Source: Taxillus chinensis (taxonomy: Eukaryota > Streptophyta > Magnoliopsida > Santalales > Loranthaceae). Taken from it: 64,000 nt of DNA. Made by a program: the position numbers and the translations under genes. Shown piece after piece: positions 22,308-37,482 of this stretch. Numbering within the stretch: the stretch's first letter is position 1; every line of letters begins with the position of its first letter. The stretch spans positions 38,578,107 through 38,642,106 of the forward strand of contig CM042091.1 in NCBI GenBank assembly GCA_023512835.1. Reading direction: 5' to 3'. The notes under the pieces are model-generated. The model had not been told where the DNA came from. It was given only the letters and a program-made list of their open reading frames with translations, and made no database searches.

Positions 22308-24773
22308 TGTTGGACCCCATTTTGTCTGGGTTGGACATACTAACCCCATTTGTATATATTTGTCTGCCAATGCCATATACCTTATTAAGTAGGTCCTCAA
22401 GGATTCCCCACTACCAAGGAATGGTTTGGCATTGATATTAGCCCCAATTTGCACAAGATAGATACATTAACACGAACAGGGAAACCCGAAATTGATAAAC
22501 TCTGTTGCAAGCCCTAAAAGTACCCCAAGACCAACACCAAATGATAGAGGAGGAAATTTGGATATCAACGCACTTGACCGAGCTCAATTCTGATTTAAAA
22601 CGAAGAAGTTATGGTTAAAATAATTTTCATTGGAAAAAGTCAAACTTGCCAAAAGACGGTCAATGCCCCTGGTCAAACTGTCCAAAAATGCGTGTGTGAG
22701 AAATAGTTTGAAATATCTATTTAGGTGAATATGAGTCTTCTCAAACAATCCCCGCAAGGTCGTCCATTTTTTGCATTTTGGGTGGGGGTACAAAGGTAAT
22801 TAAAAAGTTAAAAAAAAAAACTTGACTCAAAGCTTCGAAGACTCGAAGCCTCGAAGCCTCGAAGTCTCGAAGCCTCGAAGCCTGTGAGCCTTCGACCCAG
22901 TAAGCCTTCGGGTCTTCGAGGAGTGACCTTCGACCCTGCTAACACTCCGACCTGCCGACACTTTGACCCTTGACCTTCGACCTTCGACCCTTCGCCCCTT
23001 GACCTTTGACCCTTGACCATTGACCCTTCAACCATTGACCTTCGACCCGTTGACCGTTGACCTTCGACCCACCGAAACTTTGACCCTGCCAACACTCCGA
23101 CCCATTGACCTCTGACCTTCGTTGTTTGGCCTCTCTCGCTGGCTCTCTCGCTGTTTGCTCACGGGACACGTTTTATTAGCTGGCCATTTTATCAAAGATG
23201 TTTTTCAACGCTTGTCAGTCACATGTGTCAACAAAAAACCAAAAAGGGGCAATTATAGGTCGACACTCCACCCAACAAAGCATGGAATTTGGAAATAAAA
23301 TACAGGGATCAATAATACAACATTAAATGCTGCAATCAATGCAATACAGCCAACCCCTTTAAATCCAGTCTTTTGTCCACGTGGAAAAAAGAGAACGCTG
23401 AGATTAGGCCCCAAAAAAACCCCTCTCTGATTTGTTGCCATTCTCTCTTAAATTCGCCCAACTCCTGCATTCAAAAAACAACTTTCTGCCATTCTGAAAC
23501 CAAAAATTGCCCATTCTTTCTAAATCCTCTTTCCCTAATATCTCGTTACAGCTCTCTTTTTCCAAGCAAAAATAAAAAAAACAAAAAAACAAAAAAACAA
23601 GCACCTCCAGTTCTGCCCCCTCTCTCTTACGTCTTCATCACAAGAAAAACAATTCTTTTTCATTCCCTTATTTCTTACGCCCACTATCCTTATTTTTAGC
23701 CACCAAAAAATCTTAAACCCAAAAAATACATCACTCCAATCTCCAAATACCAGGAAATGTTTTTCACAAATCTCGTTGCTAGATTTGTTGGTTCTATTTT
23801 TGAGTAGGTGACTATCGGCGCGGACAAAATAGTTTAAACGGAAGCCCAGTGTTGAAGCGTCATTCAAGCCAAGTCGGTTCAGTTAATTTGTATTTGTTTC
23901 TTTATTACTTTTTAGCCTATTTTCCTTCTTTTTTGTGTGTTGTTGGTATATGTTGTATTTTCCTTGTATTTTTCCTTTTTGTATGTTGTTGATATATGTT
24001 GTATATGCTGTATGCTATAATATGTAAAGAATAGTAAAGAATGGTAAAAAAAGAGAGGGAGAGCAAAAAGAGGCATGAAAAAAAAAGAAAAAAAGAGGGT
24101 AGCTTTATTTTTATTTGTGGATGTCACAATCACACACTCCACATTTATTTTGATATATGTGTGTCTTTAGTCATAGTTAAAAACCAAAAAAACACAAATA
24201 ATCAAATTTTTAGTTTTCACTTGTGATTTTGGTTCAATTCTTTCAAAAAAAAAAAACAAAAAAGGGAGTTTTCTAAAAAAACATTTTTTTTAAACAAAAC
24301 AAAATAAACACAAAAAAACATTTTTACACTAAAAACAAAAAAAAGGTTAAAAAAAGCACATTTCAACTTTAGGACTTCAATTTCCAAAATAGCAAAAAAA
24401 AACAAAAACAAATAGGAATCCCTTAGAAATTTAGGGAAAATCAATTTTAACCATAACTTTGACAAATAACTTAGCTAAATAAAAAACATAGACTTTCTAG
24501 GAAAACCATAGTGCCTTAACCCAATCACAGCAGTAGAAACAAATAGAAAACCTCCTCCTCCGAAAATAGATACCGAAAGGACGCTGTAGGGGTGCTAATC
24601 TTTCCCTACACGTAACCAACTCCTGAACCCTTCTCTGATGATGTAGACCACACCTTAAACTACTCAAAGTAGAAGGTATCCAATTGTACCCCAAAAATAG
24701 TTGGTGGTGACTCTAAATTTCTCACCATTGGTTTAGTTTGAGCCCACCCCAAATGGGGCCAAACGAAAACCAG
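22308..24773 (+). repeat. RE3 3' LTR, last bases missing
   Basis: The LTR opens with TGTTGGACCCC. It contains a strongly repetitive tract at 22825-23120 built of tcgaagcc and then cgacccttgacctt words, A/T-rich sequence at 24040-24400, and the U5 block ataccgaaaggacgctgtaggggtgc (24567-24592) shared with RE7. It should end near ccagtgatgaca but is cut after ccag by RE4. Short open frames inside have no domain. Confidence 0.8.
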
Positions 24774-25396
24774 TGTTCACAGTTGCGTCCCGATGTAAGA
24801 CAAACTCATTAATAACCTAAAGCATCTTACACGTGGATCACACCGATATGTGGACATAACTTTAACTGCACTTGGGAACTCGCAAAGACACTTATGCTTT
24901 ACAAACCCAAGATCTTGAACTCCACATCCGCAGCAGTCAAGGCAGAGAGATTTCCGAGGAACAGTCAATGTTGCATGTTGCTCGAAAGAACAAGTTCCAA
25001 AGATGTTTTTCACGGATGGTTATATATAGTAACACTTGTATATTTTATGTGTGTGAAAAAGGGTACGTGTGCACTAGAGCTAAAAGTGTAATAGAGAAAA
25101 ATATATGCGTATGCACGTACATGTACAAGAGCTCATAGAGATATTTGGCTTGTGTGTAAGTAACTGTAAACAGAGTGTAAGAGATTTGTTCAGTAGATTG
25201 AAAAGCTTTACAACCTTTAATCTGCTTCTATTTTGTAGTAATTATCTCTTGATAATAAAACAAAATACTTCCACTATCTGGTTATCTTCCGCATTGATTA
25301 TATCTCTTAACTAGATAAGTGTTGTGCCAGAGACTAGAAAAGAGTTTTCGATTAGAGCCTATTCACCCCCCCCCTTTAGGCTCCAAGGAACCAACA
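24774..25396 (+). repeat. RE4 5' LTR, 5' truncated
   Basis: The LTR ends ggaaccaaca at 25396, two bases before the PBS. The stretch acaaactcatt...cacgtgga near its start and gagcctattcacccc near its end have clear counterparts in the RE8 LTR, which identifies the family. Confidence 0.75.
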
Positions 25397-25398
25397 AG

Positions 25399-25410
25399 TG
25401 GTATCAGAGC
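25399..25410 (+). promoter_or_regulatory. RE4 primer binding site, tRNA-iMet
   Basis: TGGTATCAGAGC follows the LTR end after two bases. It is the standard complement of the plant initiator tRNA-Met 3' end. Confidence 0.9.
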
Positions 25411-25457
25411 AAGTTCTACTTGCTAAAAGTAGAGATCCCACTCTTTCTCTCTCATCA

Positions 25458-27305
25458 ATGGCCGAAGAAAGCAGTATGCTATTCAACACTCGCCTCAACT
25501 CTGGAGGAGCTCAAGAGCCCATCCCCAATTGAAGCAGCAGTGAAAATGTCGATTCACCTCAACCTGCTGCTGTCGTTGCTCCTCAACCATGGAGTTCTGG
25601 TTTCACTCTGACTAAACCGCCAAAGTTCACACCTGAGCTTTTCTCTAGTGGAAAGCTCGCATGAAGATGTTCATGGTATGTCATGATCATCTCATGTGGC
25701 CATGTCTTCATCAGGAGTTACCTATTTTGATGACTATTAGAGAAAATGGAGTCAGAAGGCCAAAAACAGATGTTGAACTCAGTAATGACGAAAGAGCCTG
25801 GTAGTGTGCTAGCGAAAAGGCTCTAGCATACGTAACATCATCTTTGGACTCCGAAGCTTTCACTGACATCTAGGGCTGCACGACAGCGAAAGTTATTTGG
25901 GATAAACTGACAATCCTCTATGAGGGAAGTCAGTCCCAAATACAGAATGTCATCTGTGCTCTCAGGTAGAACTTTGAGAGCTTCAATCATAAACCTGACG
26001 AATCCCTCAAAAGCATCTATCGGAGATTCGGCAAGCTCATTCTTGAGCTGAAAACTGTCAATGAGCACTACACTCAATTCCAAATCAATGACAAGTTTTT
26101 CTGCTCCTTGCAGGATCACTACTACTCCAAGTAGCTCCAGATGCAAGCGGACAAAAACTAGAAGTATGCTCCCCTTGAAGAACTATATGGTGAGCTACAA
26201 ACTCAAAGTCAGGTTCAAATACTCTGACCGAGATGAGAAAATAGCTAGAAAAGAAAAGGGGGTAGCTTTTAAAGCTACGGAATGTCTCAGCATACAACGG
26301 GATGATGATACGGAAGAGTCAGAGAACTCTGACTCGGACGCAGAAGAAGAAATTGCTCTTCTGGTCAAATCCTTCAAGTGATTCTTGCAAAAAAGCAGAA
26401 AAGGATTCAGAAGAGGCTCCTCATCATCATCCAGAAGGAAGGAGTGGTCGGAGTCTAGTTCCAGAGACTACTATAATCGTGGGAAACCCGGTCACTGGGC
26501 CAAGGATTGTAAATCCAAATCAAAGACGGCCGATAAAAGTGACAAGGTTAAACCCAGACGCTCCACCTCAGAAAGTAAGAAGGACAAGAGGAAGGCATTC
26601 ATCATGAAGTACGTCAGTGGCTTGGAAGAAGAAGAGGAATCCTCTAATGATGAGCCAACCCCAAAGCCGAACGTCTGCCTCATTGCAAATACTAAAGTAC
26701 CTTCTATCTCTGAGCTAATGAGTAAATTAGAATCTCTTATTGCTAAACGTGATCATGAAAAGAATGAGAGACTAATAATTACTCAAATGTAAAAAGATAT
26801 GGAAAGTCAGGCTAAACGTCTTGAATTTACCATTGCAAGACATGAAAAAGACATAGTTGATTTTAGGAGTAAAGAGGTCTGGTATCACGATCTTAGAGCT
26901 AAAAATCATTTGCTAAATACCAACCTAACTAGCCTAACTATTAATCTTAAAAGACTCGAGAACGAACTTGAAAAGGAAAAAGAAGTAAATCGTAAGTGGC
27001 TAAAATTGGGGGAAATAGCTTCTACGTTTAAGACTGATCCGGATGACATCCGAGTTAAACCTGGCCTTGGCTCCGAACTATCTACCTCTACACAAGCTAC
27101 TGAGTGTCCCTCGGATTTCATTCCGAAACTAACCAACCTTTGTCTTGTCAGTACATCTAAACCGTTCGATGGTTTCATTTCAGGTGGCACCATAGTTTAT
27201 GACTGTGGAAAAGAGGCTATTACTGCTAATCCCGAAGTAGTAGAACTCGTACCTAAAGATGAAGGGAAGGCTGCTGCAGTTAAAGCCGAAATTGTAGCAC
27301 CATAA
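25458..27305 (+). pseudogene. gag: RE4 gag, Copia type with coiled-coil tail
   Basis: ATG 25458 (MAEESSMLFNTRLN) is followed by an early TGA at about 25533 and many later stops. The capsid-like part is recognisable as Copia Gag (KVIWDKLTILYEGSQSQIQN, KPDESLKSIYRRFGKLI). The zinc knuckle near 26460-26520 reads YYNRGKPGHWAKDC, with the first two Cys replaced by Tyr and Arg. From about 26700 to 27000 a long heptad-rich segment (EKNERLIITQM, LRAKNHLLNTNLTSLTINLKRLENELEKEKE) matches the extended coiled-coil C-terminus typical of Sirevirus Gag. A TAA at about 26790 splits it. The frame closes at 27305. Confidence 0.75.
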
Positions 27306-27997
27306 AGAAAGGAAAGGCTAAGGCTGACACATCTAGGGCCAACAGCACATCACCCTATCGCAAAGGATTAGGCTACAAGGATCAGTGTAGAAAACCTATT
27401 AAACCAAAGAAACATGTATCCTATATTTCTGCTCCGCATCATAGTGTCTGTTCTATCTATAGAGAAATAGGCCATTATCATTATGAATGTTGGAGTCTAT
27501 CTGATGATTGGCTTTGTAATCAAGTTCATATTAATAAAGATCAGTTCATAAAAAAGGGCTTTTCTAACAAATCTAAATCTAAATCTCAAAGGAGTAACTC
27601 TCCCAAGAAAACCCAAATAAAAGAAGCAACTGACACTAACAAAGTAAAGCCAATATGGAAAGCTAAAGTTCCTAATAAAGCAAAATCTGGAACTGTTGAC
27701 ATTGTGGTTGTTTCTCCTAACTGCCCGGAACAATTTTGGGAACCAAAAGTGTAAATTGTTGTCTTGCAGGAGCATCTCTGGAATTTATTGCCGGACCACT
27801 TGAAGTTAAAGATCAATCAAAACAAGTGGATACTCAATAGTGGATGCTCCGGACATTTGACGGGTGATCAGTCTCTGCTCGTAGAAGTTGTTGACAAACG
27901 AGGCCCATCCGTATCATATGGCGACAACAGTAAAGGTAAGACTGTGGGGTATGACACTTTAACCAACGACTGTGTATCAAAAACTAAGTTGCACTAG
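27306..27997 (+). pseudogene. pr: RE4 second knuckle region and protease
   Basis: The first part holds a degenerate zinc-knuckle-like stretch (VCSIYREIGHYHYEC) and a basic linker (KSKSKSQRSNSPKKTQ), ending at a stop near 27753. The Copia protease follows in 27764-27997: NKWILNSGCSGHLTGD, where the usual catalytic Asp of DSG is Asn. A frame change separates it from the integrase. Confidence 0.75.
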
Positions 27998-28005
27998 TCG
28001 AAGGT

Positions 28006-29275
28006 TTGAAGCATAATATGCTGAGTGTTAGTAATCTATGTGATAAAGGATTTACTGTTTCCTTTATGTCCAACACCTGCACAGTTATGGAAAACTTATC
28101 CAGAGATATTAAGTTATCTGGATTAAGAGATGCGGACATATATTCAGTGGTCATTAGAAATAATTCTTCTGACCTTATATGCTTCCTCACTAAAGCATCA
28201 GATGAAGAAAGTTGGCTATGGCACAAGCGTTATGCTCATTTAAATTTTAAAACTTTGTCTAAACTAGCGTCGCTTGACTTGGTTAATGGTTTGCCTAAAC
28301 ATAAATACTCGAGAGACTCTCTCTATCGAGAATGCCAACTTCGCAAACAGACCAAGCATAGCTTTAAGAGCAAATTAGTTAATTCAATAACTGCTCCGTT
28401 ACAACTTCTTCGTATGAACCTCTGTGGTCCTATTTCTATTGCTTCTCTTACTGGTGCGAGATATACCCTTGTAGTTATCGATGACTTCACCAGGTATACA
28501 TGGTGATGTTCCTGAAGTCGAAGGATCAAACCTTTGAACATCTTGTAGATCTCTTCAAATGGATAAACAATTCACAAGGATTGAGCATTAAATGTATCGG
28601 GAATGATCATGGTACGGAATTTGACTTTTCCGATATGAGATCATATTGTTCTAAATAGGACATTCAGCACAACTTCTCTGCGCCCAGAACTCCACAACAA
28701 AATGGAGTTGCTGAGCGTAAGAATCGCGCTTTAGTCGAAGCTGGTAGATCAATGTTAGTAGGGGCAAAGCTTCCTCTAAGTTTATGGGCTAATGCTATGT
28801 CCACTGCATGCTATGTTCAGAACGGAAGTCTTATCAATAAGGTTATCATGAAAACACCCTATGAGATATGGAGAGGCAGGAAGCCGTCAATCTCTCATTT
28901 CAAAGCTTTTGGGTGTGCTTGCTATGTGTTAAATAACGGCAAAGAGGCCTGGAGTAAATTTGAGCCAAAATCCGATGATGGGATCTTTGTCGGATACTCA
29001 TTACATAGCAAGGCATATCCCATCTTTAATAGAAAATGTTTAACAGTTGAAGAATCTATCCATGTTGATTTTGATGAATCTAACCTTGATTGGTCAAGAA
29101 TAGGATCTTCAAATTCAAATGTGCAGGATCATACAGACACAATTGATTATTCTCAACTCCAACATGTTCCTGCCACAACTCCTGATGAATCACCAGGCAC
29201 AATAGATGTAAGAAGAAATGTCACTGATAATGCTTCTGAAGATTCGGACTCAGGACTTCCACTCATTATTATGTG
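28006..29275 (+). pseudogene. int: RE4 integrase, catalytically dead
   Basis: The GAG-pre-integrase zinc domain (WLWHKRYAHLNFKTL) has YREC where CXXC is expected. In the core, the first catalytic Asp of the usual hMDlxGP motif is Asn (RMNLCGP, about 28416-28436). A stop and frameshift follow TRYTW at 28505. The second Asp (IGNDHGTEF) and the Glu (PQQNGVAERKN) are kept, with a TAG between them. The C-terminal GKK-like end (FKAFGCACYVLNN, DDGIFVGYS) is intact to 29275. RT and RNase H are missing at the junction with RE5. Confidence 0.85.
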
Positions 29276-29908
29276 AAGCCCGGTGGCTGTGGAAGCCCGT
29301 GGTAGATTATGAGCCTGTGTGGCTGTGAAAATGGAGCCTGTGTGACAGATTGTGTGCCTGTGTGGCTGATTATGAGCCTGTGTGGGTGTGTTGACTTGTT
29401 TTTAAATGTGATTATACTTGTTCAAATAGTATTGCCACGACACTGTACTTGTGCACGCCCTCATGTAGATGCTAGGTGCATGGGATGGGTTGGGGAGACA
29501 TGATCCCTACTGAGCTGTGGTTGCTCACCCCTCCTACTGTGTTTTCCTTGCTTTTCAGGGACCTAAAGGCGTTAGGTGGGAATATCAAGGTGGAAGACAG
29601 TCTGCCATGTCGTTTTGTTTAAATGTAATTTGTGTTATGATGTTTTGTGGAACCTTTGTAAGCCTAGTGGGAAAATGATGAAACCCCAGTGGGGAGATAT
29701 TGTAAAGGAGACTCAATTGTAATAAAGGCATGCTTGCTTTGTTGACATTGTGTTTCAAATCTAATAAAGTCATTTGTTTTGCTTTGGTGAATTTCTGATG
29801 TGGGTTGTGACCTTATGTGGAGTTATTTCACTTCAACCCCTTATCCACAACATGGGTAAAGGGGAGTCACGAACTGGTTTCTTTGGGTGGGAAATCCGGG
29901 GCGTGACA
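29276..29908 (+). repeat. RE5 5' LTR, 3' part
   Basis: Sequence ending ggggcgtgaca at 29908 looks like the end of a Tekay-type LTR. A short array of gcctgtgtggctg words lies at 29310-29390. Its left end is the break against RE4. Confidence 0.6.
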
Positions 29909-31119
29909 CACTCCGAGGATAATTTTGGTGGCCTGGGATGAAATGTGATGTGGCAGCATTTGTTGCAAGGTGCCTTACTTGTGAACAAGTGAAAGCGGAG
30001 CATCAGTGACTGGCAAGTATGTTACAACCATTGCCAATAGTGGAGTGGAAGTGGGACCACGTAGCGATGGATTTTGTGACTAGACTTCCACCCACCACTA
30101 GGAGGAAAGACATGATATGGGTGACTATGGATCGGCTAACCAAGTCTACCCATTTTCTTGCCATTCGAGAGAGGGATTCCATCGGGACGTTGAGACAGTT
30201 GTATGTGAATGAGATTGTGCGATTACATGGAGTGCCATCATCGATTGTGTCCGACAGAGATTTGAGGTTTACTTCTTATTTTTGGACAGGCTTGCAGGAG
30301 GCTATGGGGACAAAGCTTAACTTGAGCACAGCCTTTCACCTTGAGACTGAAGGTCAGACTGAGAGGACTAATCAGACATTAGAGAACATATTGAGGGCCT
30401 GTGTGATAGATTTCGGGGGTTCGTGGGCAACTCACCTTCCTTTGGTGGAGTTTGCCTACAACAACAGTTATCAAGCATCCATTGGGATGACTCCTTTTAA
30501 GGCATTGTATGGCAGACTGTGCCGATCACCTTTGTGTTGGACTGAGATAGGAGAGGCAACTCTTTTGGGACCACAGTTGGTTCAGGAGGCTACGGAGAAG
30601 GTCGTGTTGATTCATCAGCGCTTGCTATTTGCTCAGAGTCGACAGAACTCTGATGCAGATCACCGGCGGCGACCTTTGGAGTTTTCCATGGGAGATCATG
30701 TGTTTCTCCATGTTTCTCCACGTCGTGGACATCGGCGATTTGGAAGGGGTTCTACGCTATCTCCATGGTTTATTGGTCCTTTTGAGGTTGTGGCTCGTGT
30801 GGGGCCAGTGGCCTATCGGTTAGCATTGCCACCGCGATTGAGTCGGGTACACAAAGTGTTCCATGTGTCCCAATTGAGGAAGTATCATCCTAACCCGACT
30901 TATGTGATTTATTGGGGGATGTTGGATATTGAAGATGACATATCTGTTGTTGAGGTCCCTATCCGTATACTAGACCGATGAGACATGCTTTTGCATGGTC
31001 GTGCTATTCTATTGTTTCGCGTGCTGTGGCAGCACCATGGCATTGAGGAGGAGACTTGGGAGCGTGAGTCCATGATGCGTGAGCAGCACCCGGAGTTGTT
31101 CGAGGATGAACAATCTTGA
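29909..31119 (+). pseudogene. int: RE5 integrase and chromodomain
   Basis: The frame begins in the integrase zinc domain (FWWPGMKCDVAAFVARCLTC). A TGA at about 30007 precedes a 320-codon open stretch. The catalytic residues are visible: Asp in VAMDFVTRLP, Asp in VSDRDLRF and Glu in EGQTERTNQTLE. The GPY/F module follows (WFIGPFEVVARVGPVAYRLALP, KVFHVSQLRKY). After TGA 30979 the same frame encodes a chromodomain (RVLWQHHGIEEETWERE), ending at TGA 31117. Chromodomains of this group are thought to steer integration to heterochromatin. The integrase catalytic core itself has no break. Confidence 0.85.
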
Positions 31120-31900
31120 GGGTGGGAGGTGGCTGTTGGCCAAGAGATAATAGTGATGTGCCTTCCTGTACTAGTTGTTTATGATATGTGTGTATTATCC
31201 TTTAGACATGTATTTGTAGTCTGTATTTGAGATTTGTTTTGAGATGTATATTTGTGACATGCGGGTATGTGTTATATGCATTGTGATGGTGCTTTGTTGA
31301 GTTTGCGGACGTATGTCCTGCTATGTGCTGTGTGCAATGTATGACCCATTTGGGGAGTTATGGCTTGCCGTTCTGCAAATGGGTAGCATGTGTTGGTTAT
31401 TACTTGCATGTTGTTTCTTTTCGAGGACGAAAAATCTTAAGGGGGAGAGGATGTAATGACCCGTGTTTTGGGATGTGGAGTTAGTCACAGTTTTGCCTTT
31501 TGGGGTGGCAATTGTTGGGTTTTAGGGATTTTATTCCCACACACATTGGCTTGAACACTTTGTATAATGATAGGCAAGCTTGAGGTAAGAGATGAGCCCA
31601 AGGGAGAACCTTTAAGGGATGCATGTGACAATGCACGTGACAATGGCTTGTCACGGGCAATGATGTTTTTGCATGGGAGCCTTCCAGATGTTATTCTAAG
31701 TCTTGTGGCAAAATCTTAGGGCATTTGGAGCTTGCACGTGACAATGGCCTTTGTCAGGTGTAGCCATGTTTTTAGATCGTCTTCTTCGTTTTGTTATGCT
31801 GATCATCTTTTCGTTAAGGACCATGTTCGAATTGTGGGTATTTTGTCCTGTGTGGATGCGGGAAGGTTGTGGCATGTTTCCTTTATCAAAACTACGTCGT
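31120..31900 (+). other. RE5 3' UTR, PPT and 3' LTR start
   Basis: A non-coding stretch leads to the PPT aagggggagagga, directly followed by the LTR start TGTAATGACCCGTG at 31452. The LTR continues for at least 250 bp. Three gtgacaatg words occur in 31625-31750. No gene is seen. Confidence 0.65.
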
Positions 31901-32260
31901 TTTGATGTATCAGTGGAGCCCTTAGTCCAGATCAATGTTGGCTCGGATCCCTACTCCGTATCAGTGGAGCCCTTAGTCTGTGTCAGTGATGTCCCGGATT
32001 TGACTTTGATTTTCCGGATTGACTTTGATGTTCCGAATTTGACCCTGGTGTCTCGGATTTGACTTTGATGTTTCGGATGTGAACATGATGATCCGGATTT
32101 GGTTTTTTAACTTTTAATTACCTTTTTACTCCCACCCAAAATGCTAAAATGGACGAACTTTGGGAAACTGTTCGGGAAGCTCCGTATTCACCTAAGTAGT
32201 CATTTTACAGAATCTCGCGTAGTCACATTTCTGGGCGCTTTGACTAGGGACGTTGACCGT
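31901..32260 (-). mobile_element. RE6 left piece: part of a Tat-type 3' LTR
   Basis: The stretch 32105-32260 (cacccaaaatgc, tattcaccta, gttgaccgt) matches the complement of the RE3 LTR around 22660-22800. It continues, after RE7 is removed, at 49957. To its left is a small array of cggatttgactttgatgt units (31985-32100). The left limit is uncertain. Confidence 0.65.
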
Positions 32261-35647
<3,387 letters not shown>

Positions 35648-35692
35648 GCTGCCCCTCTTTGTGCATTGTTTGTAGACAAACAGTGTACAAAG
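35648..35692 (-). promoter_or_regulatory. RE7 polypurine tract and hairpin
   Basis: The minus-strand tract AAAGAGGGGCAGC abuts the LTR start. The inverted repeat is at 35657-35692. Confidence 0.75.
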
Positions 35693-35824
35693 ACAAAAGG
35701 AAATCATTTTGGATGGGTTGGAGCATTTACCTGACTTACCTAGCGCATGAAGCAGATTAGTATGTTGTGGTTGGATCTGTCCCCAAGAATGAAAATGAGC
35801 TTCTCAGGCCGATGGAATATGAAC

Positions 35825-36310
35825 AATTTTGAAAAGGCATCTAAGGCCTAACAGGAATGAAAAGGGCTTCTAGGGCCCAATATGAATGGAAAAAGCATCT
35901 AATGCCTGACAGAAATGGAAAAGGCATCCAAGGCCTAATAGGGATTGAAAAGGCATCCAAGGCCTAACTGGAATTGAAAACGCATCCAAGGCCTAACGGG
36001 AATTGAAAAGGCATCCATGGCCTAACAGAAATTGACAAGGCATCCAAGGCCTAACAGAGAATGAAAAGGCATCCAAGGCCTAACTGGAATTGAAAAGGCA
36101 TCCAAGGCCTAACAAAAATGGAATAGGCAACCAAGGCCTACAGAAAAGGAGATGGCATCTTGAGCCAACAGGAAATGGAATAACATCTTGGGCCAACAGG
36201 AATTAGGAAGACATCATGGGCCCACTTGGAAAGGAGATGGCGTCTTGGGCCAACAGGAAGTGGGAAGGCATCTTGGGCTTGGAATTGAATTGGAAAAGGT
36301 GTCTAGGCCT
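35825..36310 (-). repeat. RE7 3' tandem repeats, about 30-bp unit
   Basis: About 14 copies of a unit reading aaaaggcatccaaggccta with a variable tail, degenerating toward the right. The array lies between integrase and the PPT. Confidence 0.9.
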
Positions 36311-37482
36311 GGAAAGAGGTCAATGATTGTATCAATTTGGGATCCCTCTGCAAGTTCACTCAAAGAGATCGCTCTACAAGGTTACCCGAGAGAGGAAATG
36401 ACTGCAGTTTGTTTGTCGAAAGGAGGCTTTCAGAGGCAGAGCATTGGTTGAACAACAATGATTTTCAGGGCTTGGGAAACTTGTTGTGGATGATCTGCTG
36501 GGATCTTCAGCTCGACAACATTCCTGGAACTAGAGAAAATGCTAAATGTATGCAAATGGTGCATGGAATGCAAAAGGAATTTTAGGTTAGTGCTAAATGT
36601 ATGCTGATGAGAGATCACAACTTGTTGTTCCTGAAATTGCAGAAAATGCTGAATAATGCATGGATGTGATGTATGTGGGGGGACATAGTGAAATGTATTG
36701 GGGTTTATTCTCAATATTGTTGGAGAGTTTGGCTGACATCCAACTTGTTGGGGAACTTTTTTTTCTCTTTGGTTGGGGAGACCTTTCCATCTTGCTAGGG
36801 AGGGCTTAGTACTCTTAGATAGAGGGCTTGTTTGACTTAGCTAGCTGTATTAAAGAGCTTGACTTTACAATTCCACTGCGGATGTTGGTATTTCGTTGAG
36901 ATATTGGTACTCTATGTTGAGGAGTTTGACTTGTTTGAGGTTTTTGAACTTGGCCCTACTCATAAGGTAACGCCAAAGGAGCCTACTGGGATTTAAAATA
37001 TTCTAATTAAATGTGAAATGGAGACGATGAAACATGATTAAGGAAATAAAAAAGGATTTTTGTTAGTTTAATTCCAAAAAACATATTTATATCATAGAAA
37101 GTGCCCAATGTTATAATCCGATAACAGAATTACAAGTCTCTAAAAGCATAATGTACAAATTTGATTCGAGTGTGCCTCAGGTTTGACCAAGTCTTGCAGT
37201 GTTTGCAGCTACTGCTTCTAGATGATACTATTTCAGCTGTTTATAAACTAAACCATGTTTCATGTGGTCCTGATCCTTCTCGATTTTGACTGATTTCATC
37301 CTTTAGGATTTGTTGTTGGCTTTGTATTTTACCCTTAGTGCCCTTTTGGGTTTTCACTAAGTCCGCCTTTGCTTTCTTCTTTGTCTTTTATTGGAGCTTT
37401 GTATTTTACCCTTGATGCCCTTTCAGGTTTTCACCAAGTCCGCTTAGTACAGGAATGGAAATCTTGTTAGGAGGTATGAGAG
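36311..37482 (-). other. RE7 non-coding 3' region
   Basis: No gene is seen. The part near 36330-36400 is shared with RE3. Two copies of the 45-bp block with ttgtattttacccttgatgc lie at about 37325-37375 and 37400-37445, just downstream of integrase, and resemble the pair in RE1. Confidence 0.65.

Larger units (their letters stand above)
21260..24773 (+). mobile_element. RE3: 3' end of a Tat/Ogre-type element
   Basis: The left part (21400-21600) is homologous, in inverse orientation, to the RE7 3' region at 36330-36400 (shared block gttcactcaa...gagatcgctct). It is followed by tandem repeats, the hairpin and PPT, and a 3' LTR cut short at 24773 by RE4. Everything upstream, including all coding sequence, is missing. 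Confidence 0.8.
24774..29275 (+). mobile_element. RE4: Sirevirus-like Copia element, both ends truncated
   Basis: The order is the LTR 3' part, a PBS of initiator-Met type, gag with a long coiled-coil C-terminus, protease and integrase, as in Copia. It stops before RT, where the RE5 LTR begins at 29276. The LTR piece matches the RE8 LTR (minus strand, 52075 down to 51494) but lacks the first roughly 740 bp, so the TGTTC at 24774 is a truncation point and not necessarily an LTR start. Confidence 0.8.
29276..31900 (+). mobile_element. RE5: Tekay/Del-like chromovirus, internally deleted
   Basis: An LTR 3' part (29276-29908) is joined directly to integrase. Chromodomain, 3' UTR, PPT and the start of a 3' LTR (31452) follow. 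PBS, gag, protease, RT and RNase H are absent. The right boundary with RE6 is gradual and could lie anywhere between about 31700 and 32000. Confidence 0.75.

Noticed and set aside
24872..25314. Small plus-strand frames
   Set aside because: Inside the RE4 LTR, with no domain.
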